Source: Limnohabitans sp. Rim8
GTDB taxonomy: Bacteria; Pseudomonadota; Gammaproteobacteria; Burkholderiales; Burkholderiaceae_C
Length of the DNA stretch: 29,292 nucleotides
Direction of reading: 5' to 3'
NCBI GenBank assembly: GCA_945877725.1
Contig: CAMDXR010000005.1
Span: 1 to 29,292 of the forward strand
Shown: positions 7,537 through 15,985 of the stretch, in pieces
Layout of the letters: every line of letters starts with the position of its first letter
Numbering within the stretch: the stretch's first letter is position 1
Position numbers and translations under genes: made by a program
Notes under the pieces: model-generated
The model's input: only the letters and a program-made list of their open reading frames with translations
Told to the model about the DNA's origin: nothing
Databases searched by the model: none

Positions 7537-8819
7537 GCGCTTTCATGGTCCCACCGCAAACCCTGGCGCAAAAGCTGATCGCTCGCGCGGCAGGCCGAAG
7601 CCATGTGGCCGTGGGCGAGTTGGTCACTTGCCAAGTGGACCTGGCCATGTTCCACGATTCGTCCGGCCCTCGAAGGCTCAAGCCCATGTTGGACGAGCTG
7701 GGGGCGGAAATCTGGGACAAAAACAAAGTGGTGCTGGTGTTGGACCACTATGTTCCCGCGCAAGACCGTGATGCGCAGCAAATCGTTCAAATGGCGCGTG
7801 ACACGGCCAGGCAATGGAAGTTGCCCCACGTCATTGACAGCGAGGGCATTTGCCATGTGGTCTTGCCCGAACGGGGGCACTTGCGCCCCGGCATGTTCTG
7901 TGTGGGGGGCGACTCGCATTCGCCCACTGGGGGGGCGTTTGGTTGCTACATGTTCGGCATTGGGGCCACCGAAATGTTGGGCGTTTGTGTCACGGGCCAG
8001 ATTTGGGTTCAGGTCCCACGGACTTTGCGCATGCACTGGAGCGGTCACCTGCAAGCAGGGGTGTCTGCCAAGGACATGATGCTGCACATGATTGGCCGAT
8101 TCGGTATGAACGGTGGGAACTACCAAGCCATCGAGTTTTCTGGTACCACGGTGCAGAGCTTGTCCATGGCCGAGCGCATGACCTTGTCCAACATGAGTGC
8201 CGAAATGGGCGCGCAAGCGGGTTTGATTGCCGCCGATGCCACCACCCTGAACCATTTGCAATCGATCGGTATGTCACCTGAAAAATTGACCGGATCAGAA
8301 CAATGGTTCACCGATGAAGATGCGGATTTTGAGCAACACAGCTTCGATGCCACCTGCCTCAGTCCCCAGGTGGCGGCCCCGCACAGCCCCGCCAATACCC
8401 AAGATGTGGCCTGTTTTTCGGCGGTAAAACCCACGATTGCCTATATTGGAGCGTGCACTGGCGCCAAGCTTGAAGACTTGCGAGCCGCTGCCACAGTGTT
8501 GAAAGGCCGACGCGTGGCGGGCGGCGTTCAGCTGATGGTTGCGCCGGCCAGTGCCCGCGAGCAAGCGCAAGCCGCCAAGGAAGGCGTGCTGCAAATCCTA
8601 CAAGACGCGGGGGCCACTGTGCTGCCCAACAGTTGTGGCGCCTGTGCGGGCTATGGCAGCACGTTTCCTGATGGGGCCACCGTGATTTCCAGCACGGCCC
8701 GTAATTTCAAGGGCCGCATGGGGGCTGCCAGCGTGAACGTGTATTTGGCATCGCCTTACACCGTGGCGGCTTCGGCTTTGCGGGGGTACATCAGCGATGC
8801 GCGGGAACTGTTGGCATGA
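7533..8819 (+). CDS. Aconitase-family hydratase, large subunit (LeuC/DmdA-like)
   Basis: A 428-residue iron-sulfur hydro-lyase large subunit related to 3-isopropylmalate dehydratase LeuC, homoaconitase and dimethylmaleate hydratase DmdA. The three cluster-ligand cysteines are visible: Cys308 in GACTGAKLEDL and Cys368/Cys371 in NSCGACAG. Other family elements are DHYVPAQD (about 71-78), GGDSHSPTGGAFGCYMFGIG (about 125-144) and the C-terminal STARNFKGRMG. It should add or remove water across a C=C of a di- or tricarboxylate together with the small subunit encoded next (4-bp overlap). It sits in a catabolic block with no leuA or leuB, so a leucine-biosynthesis role is unlikely. A substituted maleate or fumarate is the reasonable substrate class (inference). 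Confidence 0.88.
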   Translation: MSAFMVPPQTLAQKLIARAAGRSHVAVGELVTCQVDLAMFHDSSGPRRLKPMLDELGAEIWDKNKVVLVLDHYVPAQDRDAQQIVQMARDTARQWKLPHVIDSEGICHVVLPERGHLRPGMFCVGGDSHSPTGGAFGCYMFGIGATEMLGVCVTGQIWVQVPRTLRMHWSGHLQAGVSAKDMMLHMIGRFGMNGGNYQAIEFSGTTVQSLSMAERMTLSNMSAEMGAQAGLIAADATTLNHLQSIGMSPEKLTGSEQWFTDEDADFEQHSFDATCLSPQVAAPHSPANTQDVACFSAVKPTIAYIGACTGAKLEDLRAAATVLKGRRVAGGVQLMVAPASAREQAQAAKEGVLQILQDAGATVLPNSCGACAGYGSTFPDGATVISSTARNFKGRMGAASVNVYLASPYTVAASALRGYISDARELLA

Positions 8820-9319
8820 ACCCCTCTGGATTTAAAAATGCCCGGGTTTGGTGTGTAGGTGCCGATGTGGACACCGATGCGCTGGCCCCCGGGGCCTACA
8901 TGAAACACGGCCTGGAGGTGATTGGTCAACATTGCCTGGAAGCCGTCCGAGCCGATTTTGCGTCGGGCGTCCGCAAGGGTGATGTTTTGGTGGCGGGCGC
9001 CAATTTCGGCATCGGATCTTCGCGTGAGCAGGCCGCCGGCGTGTTGCGCCATTTGGGCTTGGCGGCAGTGATTGCGCCCTCATACAGTGGGCTTTTTTTT
9101 CGAAACGCCTTCAACTTGGGCTTGTTACTTCTGACTTGCCCCGAGGCTGCCCAAATGACCGAAGCGGAACCTGTAGGTTTGCAATTTGAAGGCGACATCC
9201 CCCAGGTGGTGCGTGTCAATGGGCAGCGATTGGCTTGCAGCCCGATTCCCAATTTTTTAATGGACATGGTCGAAGCAGGCGGCTTGCTGCCCCTGCTCAA
9301 AAAAGGAAAGTCAGCATGA
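8816..9319 (+). CDS. Aconitase-family hydratase, small subunit (LeuD/DmdB-like)
   Basis: A 167-residue swivel-domain subunit of the aconitase superfamily, partner of the preceding large subunit. The hallmark NFGIGSSREQAAGVLRHLG is present (about residues 62-80), followed by APSYSGLFFRNAFNLGLLLL. The loop before it (VLVAGANF) and the N-terminal VDTDALAPG region match small subunits of the archaeal/DmdB-like length class (160-170 residues) rather than the ~200-residue proteobacterial biosynthetic LeuD. It overlaps both neighbours by 4 bp. The separate-subunit arrangement and short length fit a catabolic hydratase; the exact substrate cannot be deduced. Confidence 0.88.
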   Translation: MNPSGFKNARVWCVGADVDTDALAPGAYMKHGLEVIGQHCLEAVRADFASGVRKGDVLVAGANFGIGSSREQAAGVLRHLGLAAVIAPSYSGLFFRNAFNLGLLLLTCPEAAQMTEAEPVGLQFEGDIPQVVRVNGQRLACSPIPNFLMDMVEAGGLLPLLKKGKSA

Positions 9320-11007
9320 GCCTGATGAATTCATTGACTGAACAAGCCCCTGCGATGGACCCGGTCACGCTGGCCGTGCTGCGGGGCAGGTTGGAGCAAA
9401 TCGCCGATGAAATGGACGCCACGCTTTACCGCAGCGCGTTCAACCCCATCATTGCCGAAGCCCACGACGCCTGTCACGGGCTGTACGACGCGGCCACGGG
9501 TGACACCCTGATTCAGGGCAAATCGGGATTGCCGGTGTTTGTGGGGGCCATGGCCTTTGCCGTGAGGGCGGCCATGCGCGTGGCCAAGGAACGCGGGGGC
9601 ATGCAGCCGGGTGACGTGTGGTTGTTCAACGACCCTTACGAGGGGGGTACCCATGCCAACGATTTCAAATTGGTGCAGCCTTGCTTTAGAAATGGCCAGT
9701 TGTATTGTTTCTTGGCCTCGGCCGCGCACTGGCACGATGTGGGGGGCGCGGTGCCCGGCAACTACAACCCGGCGGCCACTGAGTGTTGGCAAGAGGCGGT
9801 GCAAATTCCTCCGGTGCGGATCTTGCGGGCCGGAGTTTTGGATGAGGACGTGTTGGCCATCTTGCGGGCGAATACCCGATTGCCCGACAGCCTTTGGGGC
9901 GACCTGAACGGTCAATTGGCTGCTTTGGACTTGGGGTCCCGGCGTCTGGCAGGCTTGCTCGACGAATACGGCGACGCCAAAGTGGCACAGGCACTGAGCG
10001 AATTACGCAGTCGTGCGGTGCGCCTCATGCGCGCCCACATCGGCAGTCTGCCCGATGGCCGCTACAGCTTTGAAGACGTGCTGGACAACGATGGGGTCAA
10101 AGACGAATTGCTCACCATCGCGCTCGACATGACGGTGAGGGGGGACCGGTTGACGCTGGACTTTTCTCGCACATCCCCCCAGTGTGCGGGCCCGGTGAAT
10201 ATTTCACGGGCGACTGCAGTGGCCGCCTGTTATGTGGCTTTAAAGCATGTATTCCCCGATGTGCCTGCCAACGCCGGTGTGTTGGATGCGGTGGATTTTG
10301 TGATTCCTGATGGTCTGGTCATCAGCGCTGCCCGTCCGCGTCCGGTGGGCGGTTACACCGAAACCATTTTGCGCATGATCGACGTGATTTTCAGCGCCAC
10401 GGCCCTGGCAGATCCCAAGCGTGCTGTGGCCCATGCTTACGGCACGATCAATGCTTTGTCGATTGCCGGGCACCGCAGCGACGAAAAGCGCAAAGGCCAG
10501 CGCTGGGTCATGTTCAGCTTTTTTGGGGGCGGGCATGGCGGCCATTCGGATGGCGATGGTTTGTCACATGGCAACGCCCCCATTTCTACTGCCACGATTC
10601 CGCCCATGGAAATTTTGGAGGCTGCCTATCCGGTGCGATTTACCCAGTGGGCCTTGCGGCCCGGCTCGGGTGGAGACGGTGAGCACCGCGGTGGCTTGGG
10701 GGCAATATATGAAATTGAATTGCTTGAAGACAGCGCCGAAGCCTTCATTTTTGGCGAACGCGGCAAGTCTGCCCCCAAGGGCATACACGGCGGCCAGCCT
10801 GCCTTGCCCAACGTCTTTGAATATTGTCAAAACGGCGAGTGGAAGACCCCGCCCATGGTCTCCAAGATGCTGGGCATTCAATTGAAAAAAGGCGACCGAG
10901 TTCGGCTTCAAACCCCAGGCGGGGGTGGTTGGGGGACCCCTGCTGACCGAACAAGCGATGACCGGCAACGCGATATCGCACTGGGCTACACCAAGGATCA
11001 AGCATGA
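9316..11007 (+). CDS. hyuB: Hydantoinase B / oxoprolinase family protein
   Basis: A 563-residue HyuB-type subunit. With HyuA, such proteins hydrolyse cyclic amides (5-oxoproline, N-methylhydantoin, caprolactam) at the cost of ATP; relatives are acetone or acetophenone carboxylase subunits. Family features are DPVTLAVLRGRLEQIADEMD at the start, SAFNPIIAEAHDACHGLYDA, GDVWLFNDPYEGGTHANDF and the Gly-rich end RLQTPGGGGWGTP. I chose the ATG at 9316, which overlaps the small-subunit stop and follows a strong ribosome site (AAAGGAAAG, 9302-9310). It overlaps hyuA by 4 bp, so the two subunits are probably made together. No biotin or carboxylase-specific third subunit lies nearby, which favours hydrolase over carboxylase. 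Confidence 0.9.
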   Translation: MSLMNSLTEQAPAMDPVTLAVLRGRLEQIADEMDATLYRSAFNPIIAEAHDACHGLYDAATGDTLIQGKSGLPVFVGAMAFAVRAAMRVAKERGGMQPGDVWLFNDPYEGGTHANDFKLVQPCFRNGQLYCFLASAAHWHDVGGAVPGNYNPAATECWQEAVQIPPVRILRAGVLDEDVLAILRANTRLPDSLWGDLNGQLAALDLGSRRLAGLLDEYGDAKVAQALSELRSRAVRLMRAHIGSLPDGRYSFEDVLDNDGVKDELLTIALDMTVRGDRLTLDFSRTSPQCAGPVNISRATAVAACYVALKHVFPDVPANAGVLDAVDFVIPDGLVISAARPRPVGGYTETILRMIDVIFSATALADPKRAVAHAYGTINALSIAGHRSDEKRKGQRWVMFSFFGGGHGGHSDGDGLSHGNAPISTATIPPMEILEAAYPVRFTQWALRPGSGGDGEHRGGLGAIYEIELLEDSAEAFIFGERGKSAPKGIHGGQPALPNVFEYCQNGEWKTPPMVSKMLGIQLKKGDRVRLQTPGGGGWGTPADRTSDDRQRDIALGYTKDQA

Positions 11008-13088
11008 GCGACCCCCAGTTTCACCCAGATTTGAGCTCGCCCCACTGGGTGGTGGGTGTGGATGTCGGTGGGACCTTCACCGATTTGTTTGTGCTGGACG
11101 AACAAACCGGTCAGGCCCGCATTGTCAAAGTGCCTTCGACCCGTGGCGAAGAGGCCCGGGGCTTCATGAATGGCATTGCCAAGGTCACCGGAACCACTGG
11201 GGCGCAAGGGGCCAAGGACATCGCCACCATCGTGCATGGCACCACGGTGGGAACCAATGCCTTGCTGGAACGAAAAATTGCCCGCACCGGCATCATCACA
11301 ACCCGAGGTTTTCGCGATGTGCTTGAGATGCGCCGCAGAGACCGCCCGCAAACCTGGGGTTTGCGCGGCAGCTACACCCCTGTGGTGCCTCGTGCCTGGC
11401 GTTTGGAAGTTGACGAGCGGGTGCTGGCCAATGGCGACTTGCACACCCCGGTCAATTTAGAGCAAGTTCGTGATCAAGCCCGGGCTTTGTTGGCTGAGGG
11501 CTGTGAGGCGGTGTGCGTTTTTTTTGTTCACGCGTATGCAAACCCCTCTAATGAACAAGCCGCCGTGGCGGCCGTGCGCGAGATCTGGCCCAACACTTAC
11601 GTGACTGCAGCCAGCGAAGTGTTGCCGGAAATTCGCGAGTTCGAGCGCTGTTCGACGGCCACGCTGAATGCGGCACTGCAGCCTGTGGTGGGCAGTTATT
11701 TGCAGCGACTAGAGGGCGATTTGCGTGCCCAAGGCTTTGCGGGTGAATTGCTCATCGTGCAAAGCAATGGGGGCGTCATGTCGCGCCAGACCGCGTGTGA
11801 TGTGCCGGTGCGCACGGCACTGTCTGGCCCTGCGGCCGGGGTCATGGCCTGCGCGCAAATTGCGCGAGCATCGGGCTTTGAAAATGTCATCACGGGGGAT
11901 ATCGGCGGCACCTCTTTTGATGTCTCTCTGGTGGCCGGGGGTGAGGCCGCGCTGGCGGCGCAAACATCCATTGAATTCGGCTTAGTGGTGCGTTCGCCCA
12001 TGATCCAGATCGAAACAATTGGCGCAGGGGGCGGCTCCATTGCCTCGGTGGATGCGGGAGGCATGTTGCAAGTGGGCCCCGAATCGGCGGGCAGCAATCC
12101 CGGTCCGGCCTGCTATGGGCGCGGCAACACCCGTCCCACGGTCACCGATGCCAATGTGTTGTTGGGCCGCATTGCGGCCGACCGGCCCTTGGGTGGCGGT
12201 TTGCTGCAAGCACTGGACTCGGATGCTGCCCAACAAGCCATTGCCCGTCATGTTGGGGAGCCTTTGGGTTTGGACGCTTTGGCCGCAGCCGAGGCCATCC
12301 TCACGGTGGCCAACGCCCGTATGGCGGGCGCAATTCGGGTGGTTTCGATTGAGCGAGGGCATGACCCGCGCCAGTTTGCCTACATGCCCTTTGGCGGTGG
12401 TGGTGGCCTGCACGTCTGCGCCATGATGCGTGAAGTGGGCGTGACCACCGGCATCGTGCCGCGTTATCCAGGGGTGACCTCGGCACTGGGTTGCGTGATG
12501 GCCGACATGCGCCATGACGCTGTGCAAACCTTGAATGTGGCCTTGGCCGATGTGGTGTGGCCCTTGTTGTTAAAGCGTGTGGACGCTTTGGCTACGGCCT
12601 GCCAAGTGCGGCTGGATTCTGCGGGCGTCAAGTTCGTGCGCGTGGATGAAGTGATCAGCTTTGACATGCTCTACATGGGGCAGACCCACACCCTGCAAGT
12701 GAATGTGCTGCGCGATCAATTGAATGCTTCCGATGTGCTGCAGGCCTTTGAGGCTGCTTACCAAGTGGCATTTGGACGCATATTGCAGGGGCCGGTGATC
12801 CGCGTCATGAACTTGCGCTATGCCCGCATCGGGCGACGGCCCAAATTTGACTTGGCTGTACTTGCTCCCCATGGCGAGGGCCAAACGACAGCGCTGGGTG
12901 AGCAGCAGGTTTACCACCAAGGCCAATGGTGGACCGCAAAACGCTTCGAACGCTTGAGCTTGCCGGTGGGCACCGTGGTCCAAGGGCCCGCTATTTTGGA
13001 ACAACCCGACACCACAGTTTGGCTTGAACCCGGTTTTGCAGGCAGGGTTGACGCGTTGGGTAACTTGTTGGTGGAGCGCACAACATGA
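11004..13088 (+). CDS. hyuA: Hydantoinase A / oxoprolinase family protein
   Basis: A 694-residue HyuA-type subunit, the ATP-binding partner of HyuB. The N-terminal ASKHA-type phosphate-binding loop GVDVGGTFTDLFV is at about residues 18-30; the second nucleotide-binding motif GDIGGTSFDVSLVAGGE is near residue 296, and IGAGGGSIASVDAGGMLQVG with GPESAGSNPGPACYGRG follows. Length and domain order (Hydant_A_N, Hydantoinase_A, C-terminal domain) are complete. It overlaps hyuB and the isochorismatase-fold gene by 4 bp each. In this setting a ring-opening, ATP-dependent lactam or imide hydrolysis is the most economical role; carboxylation of a ketone or phenolic phosphate is the alternative. Confidence 0.9.
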   Translation: MSDPQFHPDLSSPHWVVGVDVGGTFTDLFVLDEQTGQARIVKVPSTRGEEARGFMNGIAKVTGTTGAQGAKDIATIVHGTTVGTNALLERKIARTGIITTRGFRDVLEMRRRDRPQTWGLRGSYTPVVPRAWRLEVDERVLANGDLHTPVNLEQVRDQARALLAEGCEAVCVFFVHAYANPSNEQAAVAAVREIWPNTYVTAASEVLPEIREFERCSTATLNAALQPVVGSYLQRLEGDLRAQGFAGELLIVQSNGGVMSRQTACDVPVRTALSGPAAGVMACAQIARASGFENVITGDIGGTSFDVSLVAGGEAALAAQTSIEFGLVVRSPMIQIETIGAGGGSIASVDAGGMLQVGPESAGSNPGPACYGRGNTRPTVTDANVLLGRIAADRPLGGGLLQALDSDAAQQAIARHVGEPLGLDALAAAEAILTVANARMAGAIRVVSIERGHDPRQFAYMPFGGGGGLHVCAMMREVGVTTGIVPRYPGVTSALGCVMADMRHDAVQTLNVALADVVWPLLLKRVDALATACQVRLDSAGVKFVRVDEVISFDMLYMGQTHTLQVNVLRDQLNASDVLQAFEAAYQVAFGRILQGPVIRVMNLRYARIGRRPKFDLAVLAPHGEGQTTALGEQQVYHQGQWWTAKRFERLSLPVGTVVQGPAILEQPDTTVWLEPGFAGRVDALGNLLVERTT

Positions 13089-13687
13089 ATCTGAAAAATG
13101 CCCGAGTGGCCATGGTCGTGGTGGATTTACAAAACGACTTTTTGGCACCCGATGGCGCTTACGCGCGAGGCAATACCCTGAGCGCTGAGGCCTTGAAGCT
13201 GCCAGAACGCATGCTGCCAGTGGCGCAGGCGGTGAAAAAAACTGGTGGCTTGGTTGCAGCCAGCCTGTTCACGCTGTGGCCCGATGCACAGGGGGAACCG
13301 ATGATTTCGGCGCACCTGAAGGAGCGGCGTCCTTTTTTACGCAAAGGTGACTTCGCCCCGGGCAGCAGGGGTCAGGCCAACGTGGATCTGCTGGCCCCTT
13401 GGGTGGATGTGTCGGTGTTCAAGGTGGCTTATTCGGCCTTTTTTAATACCCAATTGGACTGGGTCCTCAAAAAATCCGGCATTGACACCTTGGTGGTGTG
13501 CGGCATTGTGACCAACGGCGGTGTGGCCAGCACGGTGCGCGATGCGCATGTGCGTGACTACCACGTCATTGTTTTGTCGGATGGCTGCGCCGCCTTCAGT
13601 GAAGCTGCGCATCAAGCGGCGCTGGCCGACATGGGCTCGGTGGCCGAAGTCATGGACAGCGCCAGCTTTTTGAAACAACTGGGCTGA
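13085..13687 (+). CDS. Isochorismatase-fold hydrolase with Gly at the usual nucleophile position
   Basis: A 200-residue isochorismatase-superfamily protein. Most relatives are amidohydrolases (nicotinamidase, maleamate amidohydrolase, ureidoacrylate hydrolase RutB) with an Asp-Lys-Cys triad. Asp14 (MVVVDLQNDF) and Lys113 (KVAYSAFFNTQLDWVL) are present. The Cys is not: the motif that normally reads GxxTNxCVxST reads GIVTNGGVASTVRDA, so Gly146 (codon 13520-13522) occupies its place. True isochorismatases also lack the Cys, so the protein may act by a different mechanism or on a vinyl ether rather than an amide. It overlaps hyuA by 4 bp, and the next gene starts 4 nt downstream. Confidence 0.88.
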   Translation: MNLKNARVAMVVVDLQNDFLAPDGAYARGNTLSAEALKLPERMLPVAQAVKKTGGLVAASLFTLWPDAQGEPMISAHLKERRPFLRKGDFAPGSRGQANVDLLAPWVDVSVFKVAYSAFFNTQLDWVLKKSGIDTLVVCGIVTNGGVASTVRDAHVRDYHVIVLSDGCAAFSEAAHQAALADMGSVAEVMDSASFLKQLG

Positions 13688-13691
13688 GTCA

Positions 13692-15107
13692 ATGGCCGAA
13701 TTGCAGAGTCAAGTTTCCCCAGCCACCGATTTGCAAGCCGACGCGCATGTGGCAGTGGTCATCGTCGGGGCTGGCGCTTGCGGCTTGACAGCAGCGCTGG
13801 CTTTGCATCGGCTGGGGGTGGATTGTGTGGTGTTGGAGCGCGATGCGTTTCCAGCGGGCTCAACCGCTTTGTCTTCGGGCTTTATTCCTGCACCTTGCAC
13901 ACAGGCGCAGCGCGCTCAAGGTATCGATGACAGTGTGCAGGCTTTTGCTGCCGATATTCAAGCCAAAGCCCATGGTCAGGCCGCACCGAATTTGGTGCAG
14001 GCTTATGCCCAAAACATTGGCCCGGCTTTGGACGCGTTGGCACAACACCATGGCTTGCCCTGGCAAGTGTTGGACAATTTTTTGTATCCCGGTCACAGTG
14101 CGCACCGCATGCATGCAGTGCCCGAAAAAACCGGTACCGGTTTAATGAACCGGTTGCAAGCGGCCGCTGATGCCGCAGGTGTGGTGGTGCTGACCCAAGC
14201 GCGGGTGACGACCTTGTGGGCGGACGAGCAGCAGCGCATTCACGGCCTTGGCTTTGTACGTCCAAATGGGCAGTTGGAATCCATCCGATGTGATGTGGTG
14301 TTGTTGGCCTGTAACGGCTTTGGCGGCGCAGCCCCCTGGGTCAAACAACTCTTGCCCGAAATGGCCGAGGCCACTTATGCAGGCCATGCGGGCAACGATG
14401 GCAGCGCCATCGCCTGGGGGCGGCAACTGGGCGCACGTCTGGCTGATTTGGGCGCCTACCAAGGCCATGGTTCTTGGGCTATCCCACAAGGGGCCTTGAT
14501 TTCATGGGCATTGATGATGGAAGGTGGCGTTCAGATCAATGCACAAGGCCGGCGCTTTCACGATGAAACCCAGGGTTACTCGGAGGCGGCGGTGCATGTA
14601 CTGGACCAACCAGGCGGTGTGGCCTGGAATGTTCTGGACGATGCGCTGCTCGATTTTGCGCAAGACTTTCCTGATTTTGTGGCCGCCCAAAGTGCAGGGG
14701 CTGTGCAGCATGTGCTGGATACCCAAGCGTTGGCAGAACTGATCGGTTGCGAGCCCCAAACCTTGCAAACCACTTTGAACGCGGTTCATGCCGGACATGA
14801 TCCACAAACGGGCCGCCATTTCAAGCGTGCTCTGCAAGCACCGTTTCATGTCATCAAAGTGACCGGGGCCCTGTTTCATACCCAAGGCGGCCTGGACATT
14901 GACGCGCAAACACGGGTGTTGCGCCATGACGGCTCGCCCCTGCCCAATTTGTTGGCAGCCGGTGGGGCTGCGCGCGGGGTGTCGGGCCAAGAAGTTTGGG
15001 GTTATTTGTCGGGCAACGGCTTGCTCAGTGCCATCGCAGGGGGCCATATTGCGGCTGAAACTGCGGCTCAAACCCTCAAGCAACACTTGAAAGGTGTGAC
15101 ACCATGA
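13692..15107 (+). CDS. FAD-dependent oxidoreductase, FAD_binding_2 (fumarate reductase-like)
   Basis: A 471-residue flavoprotein. The dinucleotide-binding motif VVIVGAGACGLTAALALHRLG (about residues 22-42) is followed by a typical STALSSGFIPAP loop. The second conserved block is GVQINAQGRRFHDETQGY, equivalent to the N-x-x-G-x-R-F-x-x-E element of fumarate reductases and ketosteroid dehydrogenases. The C-terminal FAD element is GGLDIDAQTRVL with LPNLLAAGGAARGVSG. Relatives reduce or introduce a C=C next to a carbonyl. There is no signal peptide or heme-binding motif, so it is a soluble cytoplasmic enzyme needing an unknown electron partner. It overlaps the lyase gene by 4 bp. Confidence 0.85.
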   Translation: MAELQSQVSPATDLQADAHVAVVIVGAGACGLTAALALHRLGVDCVVLERDAFPAGSTALSSGFIPAPCTQAQRAQGIDDSVQAFAADIQAKAHGQAAPNLVQAYAQNIGPALDALAQHHGLPWQVLDNFLYPGHSAHRMHAVPEKTGTGLMNRLQAAADAAGVVVLTQARVTTLWADEQQRIHGLGFVRPNGQLESIRCDVVLLACNGFGGAAPWVKQLLPEMAEATYAGHAGNDGSAIAWGRQLGARLADLGAYQGHGSWAIPQGALISWALMMEGGVQINAQGRRFHDETQGYSEAAVHVLDQPGGVAWNVLDDALLDFAQDFPDFVAAQSAGAVQHVLDTQALAELIGCEPQTLQTTLNAVHAGHDPQTGRHFKRALQAPFHVIKVTGALFHTQGGLDIDAQTRVLRHDGSPLPNLLAAGGAARGVSGQEVWGYLSGNGLLSAIAGGHIAAETAAQTLKQHLKGVTP

Positions 15108-15985
15108 GTCAGCCCAACAGCTTGGCCGAGCGCTTGCAAAAAACCACGCCCTTGCTGGCCCCTGGTGTGTATGACGCGCTGACGGCCTTGGTCGCGCAGC
15201 AAGCCGGTTTTGAAGCGGTTTACCTCTCGGGTGCCTCCATTGCCTACACGCGCTTGGGTCGTTCAGACATCGGGCTGACCACCGCCACCGAGGTGGCGCA
15301 GACTTTGGCCCACATCACCGACCGGGTGAACATTCCGGTGATCGTGGATGCAGATACCGGGTTTGGCAACGCATTGAACACCCAGCGAACCGTGCGCGAC
15401 TTTGAGCGTGCGGGGGCCTCGATGATCCAGATCGAAGACCAGAGTTTTCCCAAGCGCTGCGGCCATCTCGAGGGCAAAGGGGTGGTGTCGGTGGCCGAGA
15501 TGGAGGGCAAACTGTGTGCTGCGCTGGATACCCGGCATGACCCACGAACCTTGATCTTGGCGCGCACCGACGCGGTGGCCGTGGAAGGCCTTGACGCCGC
15601 GCTGGAGCGCGCCGAGCGTTATCTGGCGTGCGGCGTAGATGCCTTGTTCATCGAGGCTTTGCGCTCTGACGCGCAAATGAACCGGGCTTGTGCTCAATTT
15701 GCCCAGCGCGTGCCTTTGCTGGCCAACATGGTGGAGGGCGGCCAAACGCCTGTGCAAAGCGCGGCCGAATTAGGCGAGCGGGGTTTCAGGATCGTTATTT
15801 TTCCTGGTGGCACAGCCAGGGCGGTGTTGCACACCTTGCAAGCTTATTACGCCAGCTTGCATCAGCACCAGACCACGCGTCCGTGGCAAGACCAAATGCT
15901 CGATTTTGATGGCCTGAATGCCGTCATAGAAACCCCCCAGTTGCTGGCGCTGGGCCAACGTTATCAAGAAAGAACCAAATCATGA
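15104..15985 (+). CDS. Isocitrate lyase / PEP mutase superfamily lyase (KRCGH type)
   Basis: A 293-residue TIM-barrel enzyme of the isocitrate lyase/PEP mutase superfamily. The metal-binding DADTG is at residues 82-86, Glu111-Asp112 follow, and the catalytic KRCGH motif is at 117-121. KRCGH marks the carbon-carbon lyase branch (isocitrate, 2-methylisocitrate and 2,3-dimethylmalate lyases) as opposed to phosphonate-forming PEP mutases. The length suits the methylisocitrate/dimethylmalate group. It would split a 2-hydroxy diacid into pyruvate or glyoxylate and a second acid. No prpC or prpD lies in the window, so a methylcitrate-cycle role is not supported. It overlaps both neighbours by 4 bp. 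Confidence 0.9.
   Translation: MSQPNSLAERLQKTTPLLAPGVYDALTALVAQQAGFEAVYLSGASIAYTRLGRSDIGLTTATEVAQTLAHITDRVNIPVIVDADTGFGNALNTQRTVRDFERAGASMIQIEDQSFPKRCGHLEGKGVVSVAEMEGKLCAALDTRHDPRTLILARTDAVAVEGLDAALERAERYLACGVDALFIEALRSDAQMNRACAQFAQRVPLLANMVEGGQTPVQSAAELGERGFRIVIFPGGTARAVLHTLQAYYASLHQHQTTRPWQDQMLDFDGLNAVIETPQLLALGQRYQERTKS

Noticed and set aside
7533..9319. Leucine-biosynthesis isopropylmalate isomerase (leuCD)
   Set aside because: No leuA or leuB nearby, location inside a catabolic operon, and a small subunit shorter than the proteobacterial biosynthetic form argue against it; family membership alone is kept.
11982..13148. Antisense open frames of about 180-190 codons opposite hyuA
   Set aside because: Shadows of the hyuA coding sequence; no ribosome sites or recognisable domains.
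15104..15985. PEP mutase / phosphonate biosynthesis gene
   Set aside because: The KRCGH catalytic motif marks the C-C lyase branch, and no phosphonopyruvate decarboxylase or other phosphonate gene is present.
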